Positions 26,538 through 34,904 of a stretch of 64,000 nt of DNA are shown here, in pieces. Source of the DNA: JBPOFM01 sp051252455 (lineage in GTDB: Bacteria; Bacteroidota; Bacteroidia; Flavobacteriales; Flavobacteriaceae). The stretch is taken from contig JBPOFM010000001.1 in assembly GCA_051252455.1 (NCBI GenBank), positions 62,001 through 126,000 of the forward strand, read 5' to 3'. Under the pieces are notes generated by a model that was not told the origin of the DNA, made no database searches, and was given only the letters and a program-made list of their open reading frames with translations. The translations under genes were made by a program, and so were the position numbers. Numbering within the stretch: position 1 is the stretch's first letter; each line of letters opens with the position of its first letter.

Positions 26538-26545
26538 TACTTTTG
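26538..26545 (+). promoter_or_regulatory. Bacteroidota-type -7 promoter box before the GT2 pair
   Basis: TACTTTTG matches TAnnTTTG exactly, 19 bases before the ATG at 26565. I cannot find a clear -33 TTG at the expected spacing, so this is a moderate call. It suggests the glycosyltransferase pair has its own promoter rather than relying on the redox pair. Confidence 0.45.
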
Positions 26546-26564
26546 CACTTTCTTAAAACACTAA

Positions 26565-27257
26565 ATGACCAACATAAAAGTTATTATTCCCGCTTACAAC
26601 GAAGCAGAATCCATTTCACTCGTCATCAAAGAAGTTCCTCTTATTGTCAATGAAATTATCGTTGTTGATAATAATTCAACAGATAAGACTGCGGAAGCAG
26701 CAAAGCAATCTGGCGCCACTGTTATCTCTCAACCTTTGTTAGGATATGGTAACGCCTGTTTAAAGGGCATGGCGTATGTTGCTAATCAAAATATCAAACC
26801 AGACATTATAGTGTTTTTAGATGGTGATTATAGCGATTATCCCGAAGAACTGACAAAAATTGTAAAACCTATTATTGAAGACGATATTGATTTTGTGATC
26901 GGAGCACGGATTAAAGAATTACGCGAAGAATGTTCTATGATGCCACAACAACTATTTGGCAATTGGCTGGCGACTAGTTTGATGCGTTTATTTTTTGATG
27001 CGAAATTTACCGATTTAGGTCCGTTTCGCGCCATAAAATATGAAAAATTACTTAAATTGCAGATGGAAGACACTACTTATGGGTGGACAGTGGAGATGCA
27101 ATTGAAGGCAACACGTCAGTGTTTATCGTACGTTGAAGTCCCTGTACATTACAAAAAAAGAATTGGCATCTCAAAAGTATCAGGAACCGTAAAAGGTAGT
27201 ATATTTGCAGGCGCAAAAATCTTAAGTTGGATTTTTAAATATAGCTTTAAAAAATGA
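26565..27257 (+). CDS. Family 2 glycosyltransferase, polyprenyl-phosphate sugar synthase-like
   Basis: 230 residues, GT-A fold: VIIPAYNEAESISLVI, EIIVVDNNSTDKT, GYGNACLKGM, VFLDGDYSDYP (DxD-type site), and an acceptor-end stretch with DLGPFRAIKYEKLL. The length and pattern match the dolichyl-phosphate mannose synthase-like group but without added C-terminal membrane helices. The stop overlaps the next glycosyltransferase ATG by four bases (ATGA). The nearby polytopic glycosyltransferase at 29010 would be a natural user of a polyprenyl-phosphate sugar made here. Confidence 0.88.
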   Translation: MTNIKVIIPAYNEAESISLVIKEVPLIVNEIIVVDNNSTDKTAEAAKQSGATVISQPLLGYGNACLKGMAYVANQNIKPDIIVFLDGDYSDYPEELTKIVKPIIEDDIDFVIGARIKELREECSMMPQQLFGNWLATSLMRLFFDAKFTDLGPFRAIKYEKLLKLQMEDTTYGWTVEMQLKATRQCLSYVEVPVHYKKRIGISKVSGTVKGSIFAGAKILSWIFKYSFKK

Positions 27258-28744
27258 TTATAGAATCACTTATTATTGTAATTTACACTGTGGCTATCGT
27301 ACTGATTTTCATGTATGCACTAGCTCAATTGAATTTATTGTTCAATTATCTGACCTCTAAAAATTCTGAAGACAATTCAGAAATTTTTGACTTCGAAAAC
27401 CCCGAAGAAGTTCCTTTTGTGACGATTCAATTACCTGTCTTTAACGAAATGTATGTAATGGACCGGCTATTGGATAACATTGCCTTGATTGATTACCCAA
27501 AAGATAAGCTTGAAATTCAAGTCTTGGACGATTCCACCGATGAGACCGTTAGAACTACTTTTGACCATGTAGAAAAGTTGAAACAAACAGGTTTAGATAT
27601 TACACATATTTGTCGTACAGACAGAAGTGGTTTTAAAGCTGGTGCCTTAAAGGAAGGTTTGAAAATCGCTAAAGGAGAATACATCGCTATTTTTGATGCC
27701 GATTTCCTTCCAGAACCAAACTGGTTAAAGAAAACTGTCCCTTATTTTAAAGACGAACAAATCGGAGTGGTTCAGACACGATGGGGACATATCAACAGAA
27801 ACTACTCTACACTAACTAAAATACAAGCCTTTGCTCTGGACGCCCATTTTACCCTAGAGCAAGTTGGCCGTAATAGTAAAGGACATTTTATCAACTTCAA
27901 TGGAACAGCTGGCGTATGGCGTAAAACCTGTATTATCGATGCTGGAAACTGGGAAGGCGATACCTTGACTGAAGATTTAGATTTGAGCTACCGAGCACAA
28001 TTGAAAAATTGGAAATTCAAGTATTTGGAAAACGTTGAAACACCTGCCGAATTACCAGTAGTTATCAGTGCTGCACGTTCACAACAATTCCGTTGGAATA
28101 AAGGTGGCGCCGAAAATTTCCGCAAAATGATGTGGCGCGTATTAAAGTCAAAAAATATTTCTCCAAAAACTAAATTTCACGGCATCTTGCATTTATTGAA
28201 CAGTACGATGTTCCTTAATGTGTTCCTGGTTGCTGTTTTAAGCATACCAATGCTTTACATTAAAAATGAATATGCTCACTTACGTTACTACTTCTATTTT
28301 ATGAGTTTCTTCGTGATGAGTACGATGATATTTTTCGTCTGCTATTGGATGATGTACAAGAGTATTTATGGTAGCGGATTTAAAAATTTCTTTAGTTACG
28401 TCAGAACATTTTTCACCTTTTTCTCCATTGCGATGGGCTTTTCTTTGCACAATTCGATTGCAGTTTTAGAAGGACATATTGGTAAACGTAGCGAATTTGT
28501 AAGAACGCCAAAATTCAATATCAGTACATTGAAAGACAGCTGGAAAGGCAATAAATATTTGGCAAAAAATGTATCCTTAAATGTGATCGTTGAAGGTGCC
28601 TTGATGCTCTATTTTGCTTTCGGATTGTACAGCGCATTCGTCGTTGGTGACCAAGGTGGCGATTTTGGATTGTTCCCCTTCCACTTGATGCTTTGTATAG
28701 GATTTGGATACGTTTTCTTTAAATCATTGACTTCAAAAGCTTAA
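27254..28744 (+). CDS. Processive-type family 2 glycosyltransferase (cellulose synthase/CsbB-like membrane enzyme)
   Basis: 496 residues. One N-terminal membrane helix (residues 5-27), a cytosolic GT-A catalytic domain with QLPVFNEMYVMDRLL, VLDDSTDET, IFDADFLPE and TEDLDLSYRA, then QQFRWNKGGAENF, which corresponds to the Q-x-x-RW motif of processive glycosyltransferases, and about four C-terminal helices. It is coupled by a four-base overlap to the smaller GT2 gene. These enzymes add sugars to a lipid or growing chain at the inner membrane. It lies just upstream of the third copy of the palindromic repeat, which also supplies a terminator-like hairpin. Confidence 0.9.
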   Translation: MIIESLIIVIYTVAIVLIFMYALAQLNLLFNYLTSKNSEDNSEIFDFENPEEVPFVTIQLPVFNEMYVMDRLLDNIALIDYPKDKLEIQVLDDSTDETVRTTFDHVEKLKQTGLDITHICRTDRSGFKAGALKEGLKIAKGEYIAIFDADFLPEPNWLKKTVPYFKDEQIGVVQTRWGHINRNYSTLTKIQAFALDAHFTLEQVGRNSKGHFINFNGTAGVWRKTCIIDAGNWEGDTLTEDLDLSYRAQLKNWKFKYLENVETPAELPVVISAARSQQFRWNKGGAENFRKMMWRVLKSKNISPKTKFHGILHLLNSTMFLNVFLVAVLSIPMLYIKNEYAHLRYYFYFMSFFVMSTMIFFVCYWMMYKSIYGSGFKNFFSYVRTFFTFFSIAMGFSLHNSIAVLEGHIGKRSEFVRTPKFNISTLKDSWKGNKYLAKNVSLNVIVEGALMLYFAFGLYSAFVVGDQGGDFGLFPFHLMLCIGFGYVFFKSLTSKA

Positions 28745-28750
28745 TTATTT

Positions 28751-28859
28751 GGGCGTTACCTGAAGGTCGCGCTATCCACTATATCTTTTAAAAAAGCAAA
28801 AGCGACCCGAAAAGGCCGCTTTTGGTTTTTTAAAAGGATGCCGTTTCTATCGCTAACGC
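28751..28859 (+). repeat. Dispersed palindromic repeat, copy 3
   Basis: Begins GGGCGTTACC like copy 1 and ends CTATCGCTAACGC. The shared blocks are GAAGGTCGCGCTATCCACTAT before the centre and GGATGCCGTTTC after it. The centre is a nested hairpin: outer arms at 28785-28795 and 28826-28836 pair perfectly (CTTTTAAAAAA against TTTTTTAAAAG), and the inner stem is annotated separately. It lies six bases after the stop of the GT2 gene. Confidence 0.8.
28798..28831 (+). terminator. Terminator-like hairpin inside repeat copy 3
   Basis: Arms AAAAGCGACC (28798-28807) and GGCCGCTTTT (28814-28823) pair over ten bases with one mismatch around a six-base loop, followed by GGTTTTTT. This is a plausible rho-independent stop for the glycosyltransferase pair, built from the repeat. 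Confidence 0.6.
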
Positions 28860-29009
28860 ACATCCGTAATACAAACAAACCTTCTGCAGATCAGTCAGAT
28901 TTTATTTTTTAATAGCCTTTGTTGTTTTTAAATTTTAAAAACGACTTATCTTGCAGCCTAGGCAAAACCCTCTGCTTTTTGACAAAAATAGAATCGATTA
29001 AACACATCA

Positions 29010-30386
29010 ATGTTCAACCCAACCGTTCTAAAATTATATAAAATACCAATATTGTTCACGCTATTGAGCGTGCTATTTTATGCTTCGTTTGCCTATGATT
29101 TGGTACGAACCGATTACACAAAATTGCTTCTGCTGTATTCGGCGTTATTCTTTTTGTTCTACAAATTAATTCAAATCACAAAATGGAATTTCAATTTTTT
29201 TGTCGCAGCAGCACTCATTTTTAGATTGATCTTTCTCTTTGCCATACCAAATCTTTCACAAGATTTTTATCGTTTTATTTGGGATGGACGTATGATTTTG
29301 CAAGGCATAAATCCTTATCTATTTACGCCAGAATCCTTTATCAATACAGGGGAATTTCCAGTTTTACAGGCACAAGAGCTTTACAAGGGCATGGGAGATC
29401 TCAACGGAAGTCACTACACCAATTATCCACCTATCAAGCAGCTCGTTTTTGCGATCGCCTCTCTCTTTGCAGGGAAAAGCATAATTGGATCAGCCATTGT
29501 ATTTAGAGTTTTCATTATTGCTGCCGATTTTGGTACTCTGTATTTCGGTAAGAAACTATTGGAAAAATTTAAATTGCCAGCTCATAACATCTTTTGGTAT
29601 GTACTCAACCCATTTATCATTATTGAAATGACAGGAAGTTTACATTTTGAAGGCATCATGATATTCTTTTTGGTCTTTAGTCTATACTTGTTAAAATCCG
29701 GAAAATGGAAATTCGCAGCTGTCATTTTTGCTTTGTCAGTTTCCGTTAAGCTAATACCACTACTATTTTTACCGCTGTTCTATCAATGGTTTAAAAAGCA
29801 GGAAGCTGGATTTTATAAATTAATTGGTTTTTATAGTATTATAGGACTAACCACTTTTTTACTGTTTTTACCATTCTTATCATCCGAATTTATCGCTAAT
29901 TATTCGCAAACTGTCGCTCTGTGGTTTGGACGATTTGAATTCAACGCAAGTTTATATTATATAGCTAGGGCTGTAGGATATGCCATTACCGGCTATAATG
30001 AAATTGGTATCATAGGTAAGTTCATCCCTGTTTTTGTAATGGTCTCTGTGATTTTAATGACATTATTCAGAAAGAATAGCACCATGCCTCAATTAATTTC
30101 GGCAATGCTACTGATGGCAACAATATATTATTTTACGTCCACGACAATTCATCCTTGGTATTTGGCCACGCCAGTCATTTTGTCTGTTTTTACGAATTAC
30201 AAATTTCCGTTGGTGTGGTCATTTATGATCATTTTGAGTTATTTGGCTTATGCAAATTCAGGAACCTACGAGAACCTTTGGGTTATTGTACTGGAATACA
30301 TCGTTGTGTACGGCGTTTTTATTTGGGAAGTTTTTATTAAAAAATCTAACTCTCAAAAACCTCTCTTGTATTCGCAAAACATTTAA
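29010..30386 (+). CDS. Polytopic glycosyltransferase of the DUF2029/mannosyltransferase (GT-C) type
   Basis: 458 residues with about ten to twelve hydrophobic helices. The first periplasmic loop carries NLSQDFYRFIWDGRMILQG and NPY, the acidic loop typical of GT-C enzymes that use polyprenyl-phosphate sugars, and NYPPIKQLVFA follows. The C-terminal half is hydrophobic with a short basic tail. It would use a lipid-linked sugar donor on the periplasmic face. It is separated from the GT2 pair by repeat copy 3 but has the same direction, and its end overlaps the convergent VOC gene by 41 bases. Confidence 0.82.
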   Translation: MFNPTVLKLYKIPILFTLLSVLFYASFAYDLVRTDYTKLLLLYSALFFLFYKLIQITKWNFNFFVAAALIFRLIFLFAIPNLSQDFYRFIWDGRMILQGINPYLFTPESFINTGEFPVLQAQELYKGMGDLNGSHYTNYPPIKQLVFAIASLFAGKSIIGSAIVFRVFIIAADFGTLYFGKKLLEKFKLPAHNIFWYVLNPFIIIEMTGSLHFEGIMIFFLVFSLYLLKSGKWKFAAVIFALSVSVKLIPLLFLPLFYQWFKKQEAGFYKLIGFYSIIGLTTFLLFLPFLSSEFIANYSQTVALWFGRFEFNASLYYIARAVGYAITGYNEIGIIGKFIPVFVMVSVILMTLFRKNSTMPQLISAMLLMATIYYFTSTTIHPWYLATPVILSVFTNYKFPLVWSFMIILSYLAYANSGTYENLWVIVLEYIVVYGVFIWEVFIKKSNSQKPLLYSQNI

Positions 30387-30759
30387 ATTCCACCGTATAA
30401 TCATTTGGGTCTTTGACGAAGAATGATTGGTGTTCACCAATTTTACTTTCCAAAAATTTGACTTCTGAAACAATGTTGGTGTTTTTCGATTTCAAACGGT
30501 CTAAAACAGAATTCCATTCTTCCTTTTCGAGGATCATTCCAAAATGAAACGATGGCAAAATATCGCCATTGAAATTATAACTTTTACATTCAAAATTAAA
30601 AGGACCACATTCCGTAAATGTTATTTGGTTATTATAAAGATTGATATCGGCCCATTTAACAGCCGAACGTCCAAGTGTGGCTCCAAGTGTTTCGATGTAG
30701 AATGTTCGTGTCTTACTGACGTTGATGCAAGGTAATGCAAGGTGAAATTGAGTAGCCAT
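30346..30759 (-). CDS. VOC (glyoxalase/bleomycin-resistance) family protein
   Basis: 137 residues with two beta-alpha-beta-beta-beta modules: FHLALPCINVSKTRTFYIETLG opening (positions 5-26) and a second half with HQSFFVKDPNDYTVEFK. Candidate metal ligands are the first His and the late Glu in VEFK. Members include dioxygenases, lyases and resistance proteins, and the substrate cannot be assigned. The gene stands alone on the minus strand and overlaps the end of the GT-C gene. Confidence 0.85.
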   Translation of the reverse strand: MATQFHLALPCINVSKTRTFYIETLGATLGRSAVKWADINLYNNQITFTECGPFNFECKSYNFNGDILPSFHFGMILEKEEWNSVLDRLKSKNTNIVSEVKFLESKIGEHQSFFVKDPNDYTVEFKCFANTREVFES

Positions 30760-30868
30760 AAGATGTTAATTTTAATAAAGTTAGTGAATTTTTCAACTCA
30801 ATATCAGCCATAGACAAAAATTTTATAAACCAACATATGTGAGTGTTTCCAAAATATCCAAACTAAAA

Positions 30869-30890
30869 AAGTCGCCCATAAGGACGACTT
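30869..30890 (-). terminator. Terminator of the polyamine operon
   Basis: Arms AAGTCGCCC (30869-30877) and GGACGACTT (30882-30890) pair with one mismatch around a four-base loop. Read on the minus strand the stem is followed by a run of T (TTTTTTAG), so it would stop transcription of the genes at 30949-34585. Confidence 0.75.
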
Positions 30891-30948
30891 CCACTCTCAT
30901 ATCAATTGAGATATTTTTTAATTGATTAAGAAATATAAAGCGCTGGAT

Positions 30949-31287
30949 TTAATCTTCATCCATTTCTTCTCCAATTTCTGGATCTTCCTCACCAAGTTCA
31001 GGATCTTGAACTGCATCTGGATCATCATCCTCAAAATCTTCATAATCATCTTCGTCATAATTCTCCATTGTGACTTGGAGCTTTGTGCTGACTTTTACCA
31101 AATATTTTGTGTCATGGGTCGTCACTTCAACGGCTTCCACAATTTCATTATTGGCATTCTTGAAAGTAATGATGTTTTCATCATCATAGCCATCAGGATA
31201 CTTTTCAACCAATAACGACAGAATTTCTGGCGTCAATTTCTTGAAATCAACAATAACACGTTTAAGGTTGTCTCTTTTGTTACTCAT
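30949..31287 (-). CDS. Small protein with a strongly acidic tail, unknown function
   Basis: 112 residues. The first 75 or so form a mixed charged and hydrophobic region (FKKLTPEILSLLVEKYPDGY, then two beta-like stretches EIVEAVEVTT and KYLVKVSTKLQV). The last 38 residues are nearly all Asp and Glu (DDYEDFEDDDPDAVQ). I do not recognise a named family, although such acidic-tailed proteins occur in other flavobacteria. It is two bases behind the deoxyhypusine-synthase-like gene and shares its terminator, so it is part of the polyamine operon. The acidic tail could bind polyamines or basic proteins; that is inference. Confidence 0.75.
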   Translation of the reverse strand: MSNKRDNLKRVIVDFKKLTPEILSLLVEKYPDGYDDENIITFKNANNEIVEAVEVTTHDTKYLVKVSTKLQVTMENYDEDDYEDFEDDDPDAVQDPELGEEDPEIGEEMDED

Positions 31288-31289
31288 AA

Positions 31290-32267
31290 TTACATGTCTA
31301 ATAGGTAGGCAAAAATAAGTGGCGCAACAATGGTAGCGTCACTTTCTATTATAAATTTTGGTGTGTCTATATCTAATTTTCCCCAAGTGATCTTCTCATT
31401 AGGAACTGCTCCTGAATAAGATCCATAACTTGTGGTTGAATCACTGATTTGGCAAAAATAACTCCAGAAGGGGGTGTCTTCACGCTCCATGTCTTGGTAT
31501 AGCATTGGTACTACACAGATTGGGAAATCACCTGCAATGCCTCCTCCAATTTGAAAGAAACCGATCCCGTTTTTAGAATTATCAGTATACCAGTCTGCCA
31601 AGAATGTCATGTACTCAATTCCTGATTTCATGGTGCTTGCTTTCAATTCTCCTTTAAGAACGTAGCTTGCGAAGATATTACCCATGGTACTATCCTCCCA
31701 GCCTGGTACAATTATAGGCAAATTTTTCTCTGCGGCTGCATACATCCAAGAATTTTTTATGTCGATTTCATAGTATTCTTCAAGAACACCACTCAACAAC
31801 ATTTTGTACATAAATTCATGTGGAAAATAACGTTCACCATTAGATTCTGCATCTTTCCAAATTTTAACAATGTGCTTCTGTAGACGTCTAAATGCTTCTT
31901 CTTCTGGAATACATGTGTCTGTGACACGGTTCAATCCTTTTTCCAATAAGTCCCATTCGTCTTGTGGTGTTAAATCCCGATAGTTTGGTACACGTTTGTA
32001 ATGTGAATGGGCCACTAAATTCATGACGTCTTCTTCAAGATTTGCTCCTGTACAGGAAATAATCTGAACTTTATCTTGACGAATTACTTCCGCGAAAATT
32101 TTTCCAATTTCGGCAGTACTCATCGCTCCAGCAAGCGACACCAACATTTTCGAACCTTTTTCTAACTGTGCTTCGTATCCTTTTGCAGCATCAACAAGAG
32201 CCGCAGCATTAAAGTGTAGATAGTATTTTTCAATAAAATTGGTAATTGCTCCTTTAGTCTTGGTCAT
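31290..32267 (-). CDS. Deoxyhypusine synthase-like protein (probable homospermidine or related aminobutyl transferase)
   Basis: 325 residues from the ATG at 32267 (an ATG at 32270 is adjacent; the longer frame to 32348 only overlaps the agmatinase gene). It has the deoxyhypusine synthase fold: SLAGAMSTAEIGKIFAEVI, SCTGANLEEDVMNLVAH, FFQIGGGIAGDFPICVVP, and the reactive-lysine motif ITWGKLDID with K297, equivalent to the active-site Lys of the eukaryotic enzyme. Bacteria lack the eIF5A substrate, and some bacterial members make homospermidine. The gene overlaps agmatinase by 14 bases in an arginine-decarboxylase operon, which strongly points to a polyamine substrate. Confidence 0.88.
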   Translation of the reverse strand: MTKTKGAITNFIEKYYLHFNAAALVDAAKGYEAQLEKGSKMLVSLAGAMSTAEIGKIFAEVIRQDKVQIISCTGANLEEDVMNLVAHSHYKRVPNYRDLTPQDEWDLLEKGLNRVTDTCIPEEEAFRRLQKHIVKIWKDAESNGERYFPHEFMYKMLLSGVLEEYYEIDIKNSWMYAAAEKNLPIIVPGWEDSTMGNIFASYVLKGELKASTMKSGIEYMTFLADWYTDNSKNGIGFFQIGGGIAGDFPICVVPMLYQDMEREDTPFWSYFCQISDSTTSYGSYSGAVPNEKITWGKLDIDTPKFIIESDATIVAPLIFAYLLDM

Positions 32268-33195
32268 CATCCTCAAATTTTGATTGTTTGCTTCCAGATG
32301 CACCAGATTCTTTGAAGTTACTTTCATAACCATCCTCCACGTTATCATCTGAAAATTTATAGCTTAACATTTTATAATATAATTTGGCTGCTAGAAAATC
32401 GGACGATTTCTCTGCTGGATCTGGACATAGCTCCACGATATCGAAACCTACCACATTTTTATCTTCGAATACTTTTCTTAAAAAGTCCAATGTTTCATAC
32501 CACAACAAACCACCTGGTTCTGGAGTTCCTGTGGATGGCATGATAGATGGGTCAAAAGCATCCAAATCGATTGTGATAAAGACATTATCTGTCATTTGAT
32601 CAATAGCGCTATCCATCCAAAACTCGTCAGTGACCATGTCATGTGCGAAATATGTTTTTTCTTCGTCCATCACTGTGGTTTCGATCACATCCATGCTTCG
32701 AATTCCAACTTGAATCAAATTGGTCGTTTGGCTTGCTTCATATACTGCACACGCATGGTTGCATTTGCTACCCTGATATTCTTTACGCAAATCAGCATGC
32801 GCATCGATTTGAAGCACAGTCAAGTTGTCAAAACATTCATTAAAAGCGCGAATGGTTCCAATAGAAATGGAATGTTCGCCACCAAAAGCAGTCACAAACT
32901 TATTTCGTTTGATATACTTCTTTACAGTTTGATGTACTTCATCCACCATTTTTTCTGGAGATGAATTTTCTGTGATAGCATCAGCAAGAAAGACACCTTG
33001 TTTGTAAACTTCAGTTCCTGTTTCGATGTCATAAAGCTCCATGTTTTCGGATGCGTCCAAGAAGGCCTTTGGACCTTTGTCTGCTCCTTTTTGCCATGTA
33101 CTTGTTCCATCGTAAGGAACCGGAATCAAAACGATTTTTGCCGTTTCTAATTTGGAATATTCTTCGTCTATTCCTGCATAAGTTATATTAGCCAT
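32254..33195 (-). CDS. speB: Agmatinase (ureohydrolase family)
   Basis: 313 residues of the arginase/agmatinase fold with all binuclear manganese motifs: TAFGGEHSISIG, QIDAHADLR and ITIDLDAFDPSIMPSTGTPEPGG (last cluster in part). It hydrolyses agmatine to putrescine and urea in the cytosol. It carries an extra C-terminal tail of about 35 residues, rich in Ser, Lys and Asp. It overlaps the arginine decarboxylase gene by eight bases, so the two steps arginine to agmatine to putrescine are encoded in order. Formiminoglutamase or guanidinobutyrase are alternatives, but the decarboxylase neighbour favours agmatine. Confidence 0.9.
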   Translation of the reverse strand: MANITYAGIDEEYSKLETAKIVLIPVPYDGTSTWQKGADKGPKAFLDASENMELYDIETGTEVYKQGVFLADAITENSSPEKMVDEVHQTVKKYIKRNKFVTAFGGEHSISIGTIRAFNECFDNLTVLQIDAHADLRKEYQGSKCNHACAVYEASQTTNLIQVGIRSMDVIETTVMDEEKTYFAHDMVTDEFWMDSAIDQMTDNVFITIDLDAFDPSIMPSTGTPEPGGLLWYETLDFLRKVFEDKNVVGFDIVELCPDPAEKSSDFLAAKLYYKMLSYKFSDDNVEDGYESNFKESGASGSKQSKFEDDDQD

Positions 33196-34585
33196 TGTAA
33201 CCTAAAATTTTAAGTAAGTCTTCACTTTTTTGTTGTTCACTAAATAATTCGGTGGTTAATTCACCGTTTTCGTCTCTGTCTATTAAAATATGTTTTGGCG
33301 AAGGTATCAAACAATGTTGCAATCCACCAAATCCACCGATGGTTTCTTGATATGCTCCTGTGTTAAAGAAGCCAAGATACAACGGTTTTTCTTTATTATA
33401 TTTTGGAAGATAAATTGCGTTCATATGCTGTTCGCTATTGTAATAGTCATCGCTATCGCAAGTCAACCCTCCCAATAAAACACGTTCATAACTATCGTTC
33501 CATCGATTGATTGGCAACATTATGAACCGTTTATTTATCGCCCAAGTATCAGGCAAGGTAGTGATAAATGACGAATTGATCATATTCCACTTTTCCTTAT
33601 CGTTTTGTTGTTTTTGATACAACACTTCATAAATCGCCCCTCCACTTTCACCAACGGTAAAACTACCAAATTCCGTAAATATGTTTGGAACGTCTACTTC
33701 TTCCTGCTCACAGAACAGTTGAATCTGATTGACAATTTCATCAACCATATATTCGTAATCAAACTCAAAGCCTAAAGAGTTTTTAATAGGAAAACCACCT
33801 CCAATATTTAAACTATCAAGAGAAGGACAAATGCGTTTTAGACTCGTATAAACCTTCAAACATTTTGAAAGCTCATTCCAATAATAGGCATTATCTCTAA
33901 TACCAGTATTGATAAAAAAATGAAGCATTTTGAGCTTTACCTTTTTATTGTCTTTTATTTGATTTCGGTAAAATGGAAGAATGTTTTTATATCCAATTCC
34001 CAATCTTGAGGTATAAAACTCAAATTTTGGTTCTTCCTCGGAAGCGATTCGTATACCAACATTAAACTTGCCTTTTATTTCCTTTGAAAGCAAATCAATC
34101 TCTTCATAATTATCGATAATGGGAATGCAATTTTTCTGACCTTCATTTATCAATCTCGCAATGTTGGTCACGTATTGAGCACGTTTGAAACCATTACTAA
34201 TGACATAGGTTTTATCGGTAATTTTCCCTTCAGCCTTCATCTTTTCAACGATGTCGATATCAAAGGCTGAAGATGTTTCGATATGAATATCATTCTTCAA
34301 AGCTTCGTTTAAGACATGTTTAAAATGTGAACTTTTTGTGCAGTAGCAATAGTGATATTTACCCTTGTATTTATGTTTTTTGATAGCCTTTGAAAACCAA
34401 TCTTTCGCACGACCAATATTGTTAGAAATCTGAGGTAGATAGGTAAACTTGAGAGGTGTTCCGTAATCCTCTACCAACTTCATTAAATTGATATCATGAA
34501 ATTGCAAATGTTTATCTTCAAGTTTGAACTCTTCTTGAGGGAAATAAAAGGTTTGATTGATGAGATCAATATATTTTGTGTTCAT
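33188..34585 (-). CDS. speA: Biosynthetic arginine decarboxylase (PLP fold III, short form)
   Basis: 465 residues, an alanine-racemase-fold decarboxylase. Near residue 78 is YHYCYCTKSSHFKHVL, the stretch that holds the PLP lysine. LNIGGGFPIK forms the phosphate-binding glycine loop and GLTCDSDDYY matches the C-terminal active-site Cys-Asp pair of this family. It is shorter than the roughly 650-residue E. coli SpeA and fits the compact Bacteroidota type. It is the first gene of the operon with agmatinase and the deoxyhypusine-synthase-like protein. Diaminopimelate or carboxynorspermidine decarboxylase have the same fold; the adjacent agmatinase makes arginine the likely substrate. Confidence 0.85.
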   Translation of the reverse strand: MNTKYIDLINQTFYFPQEEFKLEDKHLQFHDINLMKLVEDYGTPLKFTYLPQISNNIGRAKDWFSKAIKKHKYKGKYHYCYCTKSSHFKHVLNEALKNDIHIETSSAFDIDIVEKMKAEGKITDKTYVISNGFKRAQYVTNIARLINEGQKNCIPIIDNYEEIDLLSKEIKGKFNVGIRIASEEEPKFEFYTSRLGIGYKNILPFYRNQIKDNKKVKLKMLHFFINTGIRDNAYYWNELSKCLKVYTSLKRICPSLDSLNIGGGFPIKNSLGFEFDYEYMVDEIVNQIQLFCEQEEVDVPNIFTEFGSFTVGESGGAIYEVLYQKQQNDKEKWNMINSSFITTLPDTWAINKRFIMLPINRWNDSYERVLLGGLTCDSDDYYNSEQHMNAIYLPKYNKEKPLYLGFFNTGAYQETIGGFGGLQHCLIPSPKHILIDRDENGELTTELFSEQQKSEDLLKILGYNG

Positions 34586-34904
34586 TATTTAGTATTGAGG
34601 TTTAAAATTCTGAAAAAAAATCTAATTAGAGTAGAAAAAGATCAATTAATACGAATAAATCAAACTTGAATTTGTTGATAGGCAGGAACAGACACTATTT
34701 GTAAGTGTTTGTTTGAATATGGATTTAAGCTAGAGATTGATTTTAATATACAGTAAGTTATTCTATAAGCCGTCTTTTCAAATGACTTTTTATTTCTAGA
34801 AAACACAAACATAAAAACCTTTATCAATTGTTTCGATATATGAATTACAAAAGAACTATAAAAAATTTAAATACAAAGAAGTTTTATATTATTTTTTGCA
34901 GAAA
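34586..34904 (-). other. Gene-free 319-base leader upstream of the polyamine operon
   Basis: Very AT-rich with no plausible gene. On the minus strand TATGTTTG at 34813-34806 matches the Bacteroidota -7 consensus, and would give a leader of about 215 bases before the arginine decarboxylase ATG. I see no convincing -33 partner and no recognisable riboswitch. The long leader could carry polyamine-dependent control, but nothing in it proves that. Confidence 0.4.

Noticed and set aside
18779..28859. Repeats as integron attC sites
   Set aside because: The ends read GCGTTA...TAACGC. attC sites run the other way (RYYYAAC...GTTRRRY), and no integrase or cassette structure is present.
30922..31215. 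97-codon plus-strand frame opposite the acidic protein gene
   Set aside because: Its Phe/Ile-rich sequence is the complement of the Asp/Glu-rich tail; the minus-strand gene has the operon context and terminator.
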